Shown piece by piece: positions 56,677 through 64,000 of a DNA stretch of 64,000 bases. Location: NCBI GenBank assembly GCA_016182785.1, contig JACPFU010000004.1:281792-345791 (forward strand), in the 5' to 3' direction. The notes beneath the pieces were generated by a model, which made no database searches, had not been told where the DNA came from, and worked only from the letters and a program-made list of their open reading frames with translations. Made by a program: the position numbers and the translations under genes. This DNA is from Lysobacterales bacterium (lineage in GTDB: Bacteria; Pseudomonadota; Gammaproteobacteria; Xanthomonadales; Ahniellaceae). Positions within the stretch are counted from its first letter, which is position 1. Each line of letters opens with the position of its first letter.

Positions 56677-57693
56677 ATGAGCATCGAAAACCTGGAAGAA
56701 ACCGCCCGCGCCATGGTGGCTGCGGGCAAGGGCATCATCGCGATCGACGAGTCGAACGCGACCATCAAGAAGCGCTTCGACGGCGTCGGCATCGACTGCA
56801 CCGAGGAAAACCGTCGCGCCTATCGCGAGATGCTGCTGACCACCGCGAACCTGTCGGACCACATCTCCGGTGCGATCCTGTACGACGAGACCATCCGCCA
56901 GTCGACCCGCGCCGGCGTGCCGTTCACCAAGGTCATGCTCGACAACGGCATCCTGCCCGGCATCAAGGTCGACAAGGGTCCGCAGCCGCTCGCCGGGTTC
57001 CCGGGGGAAGTGGTCACCGAAGGCCTCGACGGCTTGCGCGACCGCCTGAACGAATATGCCCGCCTCGGCGCCAAGTTCGCGAAATGGCGTGCGGTCATCA
57101 ACATCGGCGAGGACATGCCGAGCGCGACCGGCATTGACGCCAACGCGCATGCGCTCGCGCGCTACGCGGCGCTGTGCCAGGAAGCCGGCATTGTGCCGAT
57201 GGTCGAGCCCGAGGTGCTGATGGATGGCAACCACGACATCGACACCTGCTACGACGTCACCGAGGCGACGTTGCGCAGCCTGTTCGGCGCGCTGTACGAG
57301 CACAACGTGATGCTGGAAGGCACGATCCTGAAGGCGAGCATGGTCATCCACGGCAAGGACTGCGCGGAGAAGGCCAGCCCGGAGGAAGTGGCCGAGTTGA
57401 CGCTGCGCTGCCTGAAGTCGGCGGTGCCCTCGGCGCTGCCCGGCATCGTGTTCCTGTCCGGCGGCCAGTCCGACCTGGATGCGACCCGGCACCTGAACCT
57501 GATGAACCAGCTCGGGCCGAATCCGTGGCCGCTGTCGTTCTCCTACGGCCGCGCGATGCAGTCGGCCGCGCTCAAGCTGTGGTCGCAGGATCTGGTCGGC
57601 AACTTCGCCAAGGCGCAGTCCATCGTCGCCAGCCGCGCCCGCGAGAACGGCATGGCCGCACTCGGCCGCTGGACGCCGGACATGGCTGCGTAA
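56677..57693 (+). CDS. Class I fructose-bisphosphate aldolase
   Basis: A 338-residue aldolase. It is the class I (Schiff-base) type: GKGIIAIDESNATIKKRFDG at the start, VEPEVLMDGNHDI, and the Lys in EGTILKASMVIHG as the Schiff-base residue, then VFLSGGQSDLDATRHLN. It interconverts fructose 1,6-bisphosphate with DHAP and glyceraldehyde 3-phosphate. A TATACT element at 56639-56644 is the probable -10; no good -35 is visible. A palindromic repeat doublet begins immediately after the TAA stop. Confidence 0.96.
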   Translation: MSIENLEETARAMVAAGKGIIAIDESNATIKKRFDGVGIDCTEENRRAYREMLLTTANLSDHISGAILYDETIRQSTRAGVPFTKVMLDNGILPGIKVDKGPQPLAGFPGEVVTEGLDGLRDRLNEYARLGAKFAKWRAVINIGEDMPSATGIDANAHALARYAALCQEAGIVPMVEPEVLMDGNHDIDTCYDVTEATLRSLFGALYEHNVMLEGTILKASMVIHGKDCAEKASPEEVAELTLRCLKSAVPSALPGIVFLSGGQSDLDATRHLNLMNQLGPNPWPLSFSYGRAMQSAALKLWSQDLVGNFAKAQSIVASRARENGMAALGRWTPDMAA

Positions 57694-57793
57694 GAGCGAC
57701 CCCCTCCCGGCCTCCCCCTTGCTGCGCAAAGGGGAGGAGACAAGCGACCCCCTCCCTTTGCGTAGCAAGGGGAGGGTTGGGGTGGGGTCGCTC
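57694..57793. repeat. Palindromic repeat doublet after aldolase gene
   Basis: Two imperfect palindromes with GAGCGACCCC at the left end (57694-57703) and GGGGTCGCTC at the right end (57784-57793), and an extra AAGCGACCCC at 57742. Each unit pairs a CCCTCCC-like arm with GGGGAGG. The first 46 bp match the repeat inside ccoG. It may also stop transcription of the aldolase gene. It fills most of the gap to the next gene. Confidence 0.8.
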
Positions 57794-57833
57794 TATCATC
57801 TCTGCCTTCCGAACCAACCCACGAGGACAGGCC

Positions 57834-58997
57834 ATGGCCACTCCGCTCAAGCAACTCGACAAGGCGCTCGGTGCGCTGCGTGATCTCGGTCTGATCAAGT
57901 CGCAGCCCGAGGAGGCGCCGGTGGTGGCGTTGATCGACCGCATCGCGCACCTCGACCCGGACAAGACCGTCGCGATCGCGCGCACGCTGTCGCAGGCCTC
58001 GCTGTTCAACGAGGTGGTGCGCGAGCAGATTTCGGCGATGTCGATCGGCGAGCGCTACCGCGGCATCACCGAAGCCTTCAACACCATCCGCGACGACGCC
58101 AAGGCGATGGTCGCGCAGGTCGAGGACGGCAAGATCGACACCATGGAACGCCTGTCCAACATCTGGATGAAGGTGACCCGCGGCGACATCCCGAGCCGCT
58201 TCGCGCGCATCAAGGACACCTACCTCGATGTTGCCAAGGACTCGAAGGAACAGATCCAGCGCGAGCAGACCATCCTCGATGCGTATCGCGATTTCCGCGG
58301 TGCGTTGAAGGAATCGCAGGTGCTCGGCTTCAACGTGCTGAAGAAGGCCGAGGAAGCGCTGACCGCGACGCGCGCAGCGCTGCAGGCGGCCTCGGATGCG
58401 GTCAACGCCAGCCCCGGCACGGACCGCGAAGCGCACGCCAAGCTGGAGATGGCGCGTGATGTCGCGATGCGCGCGCTGCAGGACGAGGACAAGCGCTACC
58501 AGATCGCCAAGGACCTGGCCGAGAACCTGTCGATCTCCTACAACACCACCGAAGTGGTGATGGCGCGGCTGATGCAGATCACCGACGCCAAGGAACGCGT
58601 CTACTCGCAGGCGGTGATGTTCTTCGGCACCAACGAGACCGTGTTCACCGCGCTCTCGGCCTCGTTCACCGGCATGCACGGCCTGCACGAGAGCACGCAG
58701 ACGCTGGATGCGATGAAGGAAGGCATGAACAAGAGCCTGGAGACGCTCGGCGAAGTCGGCACCAAGGTGCTCGAGGAAGCGACGCGTGCCGGCTACGGCC
58801 CGACGCTCCGCGCCGAATCGGTCGCGAAGCTGGTCGATTCGGTGGTCAGCTTCCAGGAGAAGTCGGTGCAGATCATCGACGAAATGCGCGACCTCTCGAG
58901 CGCCAACGAGCGCGAGATCCAGGCCGCGGTCGAGGACGGGAAGCAGCGCCTGGTCGCGCTCAGTCGCGCGGCGGCGACGCTGCCGGCTGCGCGCTGA
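57834..58997 (+). CDS. Helical coiled-coil protein, first gene of DUF6384-type cluster
   Basis: A 387-residue protein, almost all alpha-helical (for example AKDSKEQIQREQTILDAYRD, AEEALTATRAALQAASDAVN), no signal peptide or membrane helix seen. From memory similar proteins are labelled cell surface protein or toxic-anion-resistance-like in Lysobacterales, but I see no diagnostic motif. GAGG lies before ATG 57834. It leads a likely operon with the next three genes despite the repeats between. Function unknown. Confidence 0.75.
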   Translation: MATPLKQLDKALGALRDLGLIKSQPEEAPVVALIDRIAHLDPDKTVAIARTLSQASLFNEVVREQISAMSIGERYRGITEAFNTIRDDAKAMVAQVEDGKIDTMERLSNIWMKVTRGDIPSRFARIKDTYLDVAKDSKEQIQREQTILDAYRDFRGALKESQVLGFNVLKKAEEALTATRAALQAASDAVNASPGTDREAHAKLEMARDVAMRALQDEDKRYQIAKDLAENLSISYNTTEVVMARLMQITDAKERVYSQAVMFFGTNETVFTALSASFTGMHGLHESTQTLDAMKEGMNKSLETLGEVGTKVLEEATRAGYGPTLRAESVAKLVDSVVSFQEKSVQIIDEMRDLSSANEREIQAAVEDGKQRLVALSRAAATLPAAR

Positions 58998-59010
58998 AGC
59001 GATGAAGCGA

Positions 59011-59132
59011 CACGAGGACACCTCGTGCTTTTCCCCTCTCCCTCGATGGGAGAGGGGCAGGGGAGAGGGTGAGTCCGGAGCGCACGCTTCGCTCACCCCC
59101 TCACCCCGGCCCTCTCCCACGAGGGGAGAGGG
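59011..59132. repeat. Hairpin cluster between the first two cluster genes
   Basis: Three palindromes: CACGAGG-ACA-CCTCGTG (59011-59027, followed by CTTTT, terminator-like), CCCCTCTCCC-TCGAT-GGGAGAGGGG (59033-59057) and CCCTCTCCC-ACGAG-GGGAGAGGG (59110-59132). The last two are of a dispersed CTCTCCC/GGGAGAG type. They fill the 150-bp gap between 58997 and 59148, and may attenuate transcription there. Confidence 0.75.
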
Positions 59133-59147
59133 AGAAGTGGGGAACCG

Positions 59148-60401
59148 ATGAACACGCCAAACGCCCAACCGCGCGCGTCGATGGACGAGCTGATGCTCGC
59201 GATGGACATCGTCGACACCCTGCGCCACGAGCAGTCGCTGATCGAGCGCGAGCTGGCCTCGGACGCGCGCGACTCGGAGTTCGTCGCGCGCGTCAAGCAG
59301 ATCTATGCGAACCAGGGCATCGAGGTCAGCGAGGCGCTGGTGCGCCAGGGTGTGGAGGCGCTGAAGCAGGATCGCTTCGCCTACACGCCGCCGCCGCGCA
59401 GCTTCGCGGTGCGCCTGGCCGAGGTCTGGGTCGATCGCTGGCGCTGGACCAAGCGCTCGCTGATCGCGGGCTTCGTGCTGGCGTTCGGCTATGCCGTCGT
59501 CGCCATTCCGAATGCCTGGATGGCGGCACGCGAATACGGCGAGTACACCGAGTCGGTGCAGACCCTGCAGCGACGCGGTGCGCGCCTGCAGACGCTGTCG
59601 GACAGCCTGTCCGGCTTTCCGCGCGGCTGGTCGGTGGATGCACCCGCTGTGGCGTCCGAACCCCTGGCTGCGCTCGCTCGCGAACTGGCGCTGGCGCAGG
59701 CGAACGCGGCGCCGGCGCTGGCCGCAGCGAGCGGGCTTGCGGTGCTGGCGCAGGATCGCTTCGCCGACGCGCCGGAATCCGGCTATGCGCAGCTGGCACC
59801 GGTGCGCGACCGTCTGGACACGGCCGAGGCCGAACTGAACCAGGTCGAGGGTCGGATCAAGGCCGGAGAGCGGCTGATGCTGGCCGCGCGCCGCTTCGAC
59901 GCGGCGAGCACGCGCCTGGCGTCGATGGATCTCGCCGAACAGGCCCGCGCGAGCGTGCAGGATGCGCGTGCACGTGCCGAATCGGCGCTGGCCGCGGCCG
60001 ACGAAGCGGTAGCGACCACCGCGGTCGGGCAGATGGAACAGGCGCTGGCCACGCTCGATCTGGCCTACACCTTGCGCATCGTCAACCGCGAAGGCGTGCA
60101 GAGCGGCGTCTGGCGCTATCACGAGGCTGCGCCCGGCGGAAAGAACTACTACCTGGTGGTCGAGGCGATCGATGCCGGCGGCAACGTGATCGCGTTGCCG
60201 GTGACGAACGAGGAAACGCAGCAGACCCGAAGCGTCGCGCTGCACGCCATTCGCGTCGCGCCTCCCGAGTACGAACGCGTCCGCGCCGACAAGCTCGACA
60301 ACGGCCTGATCGACGACGCCATCGTCGGCGAGAAGCGTCGTGGCGAACTCGAAGCCCACTACCGCGTCGCCGTTGCCGGCGGCGCCATCACGGAATGGTG
60401 A
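59148..60401 (+). CDS. DUF6384-like membrane protein
   Basis: A 417-residue protein starting with a helical cytoplasmic part (MDELMLAMDIVDTLRHEQSL), a single membrane helix about 104-124 (LIAGFVLAFGYAVVAIPNAW), a long helical stretch and a C-terminal beta domain (about 300-410, GVWRYHEAAPGGKNYYLVVE onward). The N-terminal and overall pattern match what I remember as DUF6384. Function unknown. It overlaps the next gene by GTGA. The start is ATG 59148; an internal ATG at codon 12 is possible. Confidence 0.78.
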   Translation: MNTPNAQPRASMDELMLAMDIVDTLRHEQSLIERELASDARDSEFVARVKQIYANQGIEVSEALVRQGVEALKQDRFAYTPPPRSFAVRLAEVWVDRWRWTKRSLIAGFVLAFGYAVVAIPNAWMAAREYGEYTESVQTLQRRGARLQTLSDSLSGFPRGWSVDAPAVASEPLAALARELALAQANAAPALAAASGLAVLAQDRFADAPESGYAQLAPVRDRLDTAEAELNQVEGRIKAGERLMLAARRFDAASTRLASMDLAEQARASVQDARARAESALAAADEAVATTAVGQMEQALATLDLAYTLRIVNREGVQSGVWRYHEAAPGGKNYYLVVEAIDAGGNVIALPVTNEETQQTRSVALHAIRVAPPEYERVRADKLDNGLIDDAIVGEKRRGELEAHYRVAVAGGAITEW

Positions 60402-61813
60402 GCGCGATGCAATCCGGATCCTCGGTACTTCGCGACCTCGACCAGCGCATCGACGCGCTGCGCTCGCAGTCGCACGCGCTGGCCGCCGAGCTGAGCACGC
60501 TGACCGCGCAGCGCGGTGCCGCGCGCGCGCAGGAAAGCGGCGCGACCCGCGACCTGGCCCGGCTGCGGCTCGACCTGCTGCAGGCGAACCAGGTGGCGAG
60601 CGGCATCGACGCCGCCGACCAGCGCGCGCTGGCGTTGCTCGAACAGCGCGCGCAGGCGCTGACCGCGCTCAATGCGGCCATCGCCGGTTCGCAGCAGAGG
60701 CAGCAGGCGCTCGTCGCTGCGCGCACGCAGCGCCTCGGCGAACGCGACGCGGCGTCATTGCGCGTCGATGAAGCCGCGGGCGCGGTGCGTACCGCGCTGG
60801 CTGCGACTGCGCCGTACCAGGCGCTGCAGGCACAGGCCGCACGCGCCGGCGAGACCGCGGCACTGGCGCGCGAGAAGGCGCGCATCGCCGCCGAGGATCG
60901 CGAGCAGAAGCGCAAGCCCTACGAGGCCGACAAGCTGTTCATGTACCTGTGGCAGCGCCGCTTCGGGTTTCCCGAGTACGCCGCGAATGCATTGACGCGC
61001 ACGCTAGACCAGTGGGTCGCGCGGCTGGTGCGCTACGACGGCGCGCATCGCAATTACCGCATGCTGCTGGCGCTGGCCGAGCAGCTCGCGGCGCATGCCG
61101 AGGCGCAGACCGCCGCGGCTGCCGAAGCGCAGGCCAGCGTGGTCGCGGCCGAGGACGCGGCACTGGCCGAAGCCGGCGTGCCGGCGCTGGAGGCGACGCT
61201 GGATGCCGCCGACGCCGCGCTGGCTGCGGCCGAGCAGGCAGTCGAGGCCGAGGAAGCGCAGCACCGGCAACGCCTCGACGAGCGCGCGGCGATGGCCGCG
61301 GGCAGCGATCCGTTCAGCACCGAGGCGCTGAATCTGATCGCCGCGCAACTCGGGCGCGAGGAACTCGCGCAATTGCGCAGCGACGCCCAGGGCACGGCCA
61401 GCGCGGGTGACGACGCGATGGTCGCCGCGCTCGCCAACCTGCGCGCCGAGAGCAGCCGCCTGTCGACGCAGGTCGGCGAGCTGGAGACACGCCAGGCGGC
61501 GTTGCTGCGGCAGCTCGCCGATGCCGAGCAGCTGCGTACGCGGTTTCGCGCGCAGTCCTACGACAGCCAGCAGTCCGAGTTCGGCGATGGACTGGTGGTC
61601 GGCGCGCTGCTCGACCGGCTGCTGCGCGGCGCGTTGCAGGTGAACGACGCCTGGGAGGAAATGGGGCGCCACCATCGCGTGCGGCTGCCGCCGATCACGC
61701 GCTTGCCGCGCGGTGACGGTTTCGGTGGTGGCGGCTTCGGCAGCGGCGGCGGTTTCCGCACGGGCGGTGGCTTCCGTGGCGGCGGCGGATTCAAGACCGG
61801 CGGGGGCTTCTGA
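60398..61813 (+). CDS. Long coiled-coil protein with Gly/Phe-rich tail
   Basis: About 471 residues. Start GTG 60398 (GTGA overlap) chosen; ATG 60395 or 60407 possible. Almost entirely Ala/Glu/Gln/Arg-rich coiled coil, except a short conserved segment KLFMYLWQRRFGFPEYAANA near 175-195. The last 30 residues are repeats of GGGF/TGGGF (GFGGGGFGSGGGFRTGGGFR and on), a flexible tail often seen in scaffold or secreted proteins. No signal peptide. Its stop shares a base with the next gene's start. Unknown function. Confidence 0.75.
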   Translation: MSAMQSGSSVLRDLDQRIDALRSQSHALAAELSTLTAQRGAARAQESGATRDLARLRLDLLQANQVASGIDAADQRALALLEQRAQALTALNAAIAGSQQRQQALVAARTQRLGERDAASLRVDEAAGAVRTALAATAPYQALQAQAARAGETAALAREKARIAAEDREQKRKPYEADKLFMYLWQRRFGFPEYAANALTRTLDQWVARLVRYDGAHRNYRMLLALAEQLAAHAEAQTAAAAEAQASVVAAEDAALAEAGVPALEATLDAADAALAAAEQAVEAEEAQHRQRLDERAAMAAGSDPFSTEALNLIAAQLGREELAQLRSDAQGTASAGDDAMVAALANLRAESSRLSTQVGELETRQAALLRQLADAEQLRTRFRAQSYDSQQSEFGDGLVVGALLDRLLRGALQVNDAWEEMGRHHRVRLPPITRLPRGDGFGGGGFGSGGGFRTGGGFRGGGGFKTGGGF

Positions 61814-62592
61814 TGCGCGGCGCCCAGGGTCCGTTGCATCCGCGTCGCGAACAGCGCCAGAGCGAGCTGCGCGTGTTCGGCCTGCATGCGTGCATGGCGG
61901 TGTTTGGGCATCGGCGCGCGGCGATCCGCAAGGTCTATCTGGAGAAGGAGCGCCTCGGCGAGCTGCGCGAGGTGATCGCGCATTGCGTCCAGCAACGGCT
62001 CGGCTATCGGCTGCTGCCGGCGGAGGAGCTGGAGAAGCTGACGCGCTCGCAACACCATGAGGGCGTCTGCTTCGAGGTGTTGCGCGCGCCGCTGCGCTCG
62101 CTGGAAGACGCACTCGCGGCGATCGCACCCGCCCAGCCGGCATGGCTTGCGTGGCTCGATGGGGTCGGCAACCCGCATAACCTCGGCGCGATGCTGCGCA
62201 GCGCGGCGCACTTTGGGTGTGCCGGATTGATCCTGGCGCGTGACGCCGGCCTCGGCCTTTCTGGCGCGGCCTGTCGTGTCGCCGAGGGCGGCGCCGAGGC
62301 GGTGCCGCTGATCGGCATCGATGCCGCCGATGCCGCGATCGCGCTGCTGCATCGCGACCGCTTCGAGTTGCTCGCGACCGTGGTGCGCGGCGGCGACGAC
62401 CTGTTTTCGCGGCCGCCGCCGGCGCGCGCGGTGTTCGTGATGGGTGCCGAGGAAGCCGGCATGAGCGAGGCCCTGGTGGCGCGCTGCGACCGCCGCGTCG
62501 GCATTCCCGGCAGCGGTGCGGTCGAGAGCCTGAACGTGTCTGCGGCGTTTGCGGTGTTCGCCGCGCAGTGGTTTGCATCAACGCGGGGCTGA
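61813..62592 (+). CDS. SpoU-family RNA methyltransferase (YfiF/TrmH-like)
   Basis: A 259-residue protein. The C-terminal SPOUT domain has LDGVGNPHNLGAMLRSAAHF (motif 1, Asn/Arg), VFVMGAEEAGMSE (motif 2) and IPGSGAVESLNVSAAFAVFA (motif 3), all needed for 2'-O-methylation of tRNA or rRNA. The N-terminal 90 residues form an RNA-binding substrate domain as in YfiF/TrmH-like enzymes. It shares one base with the preceding gene (TGATG). The exact nucleotide target cannot be read. Confidence 0.9.
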   Translation: MRGAQGPLHPRREQRQSELRVFGLHACMAVFGHRRAAIRKVYLEKERLGELREVIAHCVQQRLGYRLLPAEELEKLTRSQHHEGVCFEVLRAPLRSLEDALAAIAPAQPAWLAWLDGVGNPHNLGAMLRSAAHFGCAGLILARDAGLGLSGAACRVAEGGAEAVPLIGIDAADAAIALLHRDRFELLATVVRGGDDLFSRPPPARAVFVMGAEEAGMSEALVARCDRRVGIPGSGAVESLNVSAAFAVFAAQWFASTRG

Positions 62593-62611
62593 TCCCCGCA
62601 ACGAGGTGGGC

Positions 62612-63865
62612 ATGTCGCGAATTCCCCTGCTGCTGGCGTTGCTCGCCCTGGTCGCACCGGGTGCGGCGTGGGCGCAGACGCCGAAGCCGGCACCGAAGCC
62701 GGCGAAGACGTTTGCGCTCGACTACACCATCGAACTGCTGCCGAAACTGGACCAGGCGCGGATCACGATCGCGCTCGGCCAAGGCTCGGAGCGCGTGAAA
62801 CGCCTCGCCCTCGGCTTCGACGCCAAGCGCTACAGCGGCTTCAAGGCCAGCCTCGGCCAATTCGTCGCGGAAGCGCCCGACAAGGCAGTGTGGACGCCGG
62901 CCGGGCCCGGCTCGAAGCTCGTCTATCTGGTGCGCATCACGCGCAAGCGCGACAGCGGCGATTTCGATGCGCGCATGACCGCCGACTGGGCGCTGTTCCG
63001 CGGCGACAAGGCGATCCCGTTCATCAAGGCGCGGATGAAGAAGAACACCGAGTCGGTGGCGCGCCTGCGCTTCGTGCTGCCGCCGGGTTGGACCAACGTC
63101 GATACCGGCTGGATGCGGATGCCCGACGGGCGCTTCGCGGTCGACAACCGCGAACGGCGCTTCGACCGGCCGATCGGCTGGATCATCGCCGGCCGCGTCG
63201 GCACGCGCCGCGACCAGCTCGGCAGCACCGAGATCGCCGTCGCCGCGCCGAAGGGCGATCCGCTCGATCGCATGGACGCGCTGACCATGATCAATTTCGT
63301 CTGGCCCGAGATCGAGGGCGCGTTCCGGCGCACGCCGCGCAAGGTGCTGATCGTTGGCGCCGGCGACCCGATGTGGAGAGGCGGGCTGTCGGCACCGAAT
63401 TCGCTGTTCTTCCACTCGCAGCGGCCATTGGTCAGCGAGAACGCCACCAGCACGCTGTTCCACGAGCTGACCCACGTGGTCACGCGCATCAGCGGCGAAG
63501 ACCGCTCCGACTGGATCGCCGAAGGCCTGGCCGAGTTCTACTCGGTGGAACTGAACTGGCGCGCCGGTGGCATGAGCGATGCGCGGCGCGAGCGCGTGTT
63601 TTCCAACCTGCGCGACTGGGGTGCGCGGGTGAAGTCGCTGCGCACCGAGCACTCCAGCGCCGAGATCACCGCGCGCGCGGTGGTGCTGCTGCACGAGCTC
63701 GATGCCGAGATCCGTGCGCGCAGCAAGGACGCCAGGGACATCGACGACCTGACCCGGATCCTGTGCGTGCTGCGCAAGGTATCGACCGCCGAGTTTGTCG
63801 CCGCCGCCGAAAAAGTCCTCGGCGGCAAATCCAGGGTGTTGGCGACGCCGTTGTTGCACATGTAA
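62612..63865 (+). CDS. Exported gluzincin-type metallopeptidase (M61/M1-like)
   Basis: A 417-residue protein with a signal peptide (MSRIPLLLALLALVAPGAAW, then AQ). The zinc motif HELTHVVTR plus a downstream Glu in DWIAEGLAEFYSVEL forms the HExxH...E gluzincin pattern. N-terminal 200 residues are beta-rich as in M61 peptidases, but the M61 PDZ-like end is not evident. Substrate unknown. The gene stops 83 bp before a probable transposase gene. Confidence 0.8.
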   Translation: MSRIPLLLALLALVAPGAAWAQTPKPAPKPAKTFALDYTIELLPKLDQARITIALGQGSERVKRLALGFDAKRYSGFKASLGQFVAEAPDKAVWTPAGPGSKLVYLVRITRKRDSGDFDARMTADWALFRGDKAIPFIKARMKKNTESVARLRFVLPPGWTNVDTGWMRMPDGRFAVDNRERRFDRPIGWIIAGRVGTRRDQLGSTEIAVAAPKGDPLDRMDALTMINFVWPEIEGAFRRTPRKVLIVGAGDPMWRGGLSAPNSLFFHSQRPLVSENATSTLFHELTHVVTRISGEDRSDWIAEGLAEFYSVELNWRAGGMSDARRERVFSNLRDWGARVKSLRTEHSSAEITARAVVLLHELDAEIRARSKDARDIDDLTRILCVLRKVSTAEFVAAAEKVLGGKSRVLATPLLHM

Positions 63866-63876
63866 TTGGATGGACT

Positions 63877-63943
63877 CGCCCCTCGCCGAGGCGTCATTCG
63901 CGCCACGGTGGTATCCAATGAGGACCAACGACAGCGAGGGGCG
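63877..63943. repeat. 10-bp inverted repeat before the transposase start
   Basis: CGCCCCTCGC (63877-63886) and GCGAGGGGCG (63934-63943) are perfect inverse complements 47 bases apart. The right arm contains the GAGGGG Shine-Dalgarno of the gene starting at 63949, so a hairpin could hide it. Confidence 0.65.
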
Positions 63944-63948
63944 GGCCC

Positions 63949-64000
63949 ATGAAAGAGCGTACGGCAAAATTCGAGGTGTTGGCGATCGACCTGGCGAAGA
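63949..64000 (+). CDS. Start of probable IS110-family transposase
   Basis: Only 17 codons are in the window: MKERTAKFEVLAIDLAK. The I-D-L-A-K with D14 is the first catalytic Asp motif of the DEDD (RuvC-like) transposases of IS110/IS1111 elements, which nearly always begin with such a GIDLAK near residue 10-15. The rest is beyond the window, so family assignment is tentative. A 10-bp inverted repeat and GAGGGG lie just before. Confidence 0.55.
   Translation, partial: MKERTAKFEVLAIDLAK

Noticed and set aside
63877..63943. The 10-bp inverted repeat as terminal inverted repeats of an IS element
   Set aside because: Both arms lie on the same side of the transposase start, 47 bases apart, so they cannot be the two ends of an element.
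61004..63967. 987-residue open frame antisense to the last three plus-strand genes
   Set aside because: Spans three genes with clear motifs and stop/start coupling; translation has no domain.

Overview
The window looks like chromosomal DNA of a high-GC gammaproteobacterium, most probably a Lysobacterales (Xanthomonadales) relative such as the Dokdonella/Rhodanobacter side of the order. Reasons: the ruvC-ruvA-kup then ruvB-ybgC-tolQRAB-pal-cpoB-queE-queC order, the cbb3 oxidase cluster followed by an FNR/ANR regulator, C-terminal IPTL-type sorting tails, a DUF6384-type gene, and many ATGA/GTGA start-stop overlaps. No rRNA, CRISPR array or prophage was seen. One tRNA (Lys, anticodon TTT) is present.

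Layout. 1-1700: end of an AIM24-like gene, a VapBC-type toxin-antitoxin pair and a small alpha/beta hydrolase. 1788-6329: two secreted proteins (DUF11 repeats; adhesin-like plus Omp28-like) and a lipase-like hydrolase. A 99-bp near-perfect direct repeat, taken from the 3' end of the hydrolase gene, flanks the second secreted protein. 6445-10842 (minus): periplasmic nitrate reductase operon napEFDABC with an FNR box upstream. 10949-25451: lipoprotein, ruvCA, kup, an oppositely oriented repeat-rich IPTL protein, ruvB, the complete tol-pal locus, queE, queC and tRNA-Lys. 25637-31410: an OmpA-family protein and a two-gene unit (membrane Ser/Thr kinase with TPR tail plus SpoIID-domain secreted protein). 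31522-40974: fnr and the full cbb3 oxidase locus ccoNOQP-x-GHIS-tauE, also with an FNR-type box. 41014-49562: receiver-only regulator plus S1/P1 nuclease, a membrane protein, Dps, HrpA and a beta-helix protein. 49626-50992: an AbiEii-like nucleotidyltransferase pair and a decayed second copy of the partner gene. 51038-63865: methyltransferase, relA, TPR-sulfotransferase, a second IPTL-like protein, class I aldolase, a three-gene coiled-coil/DUF6384 cluster, a SpoU methyltransferase and a metallopeptidase. 63949 to the end: the first codons of a probable IS110-family transposase.

How it fits together. Nitrate reductase, the high-affinity cbb3 oxidase and FNR form a low-oxygen respiratory module. 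The two FNR boxes sit at the same distance (about 63 bp) from the first start codon of each operon. The Tol-Pal genes maintain the envelope. Several unrelated exported proteins end in a shared x-G-F-E tail, and two others in IPTL-type tails, so two kinds of C-terminal tag may operate here. Palindromic dispersed repeats of at least three kinds occur between genes, once inside ccoG and once at the start of the sulfotransferase gene.

All functional names come from reading motifs and remembered family features; no database search was run.
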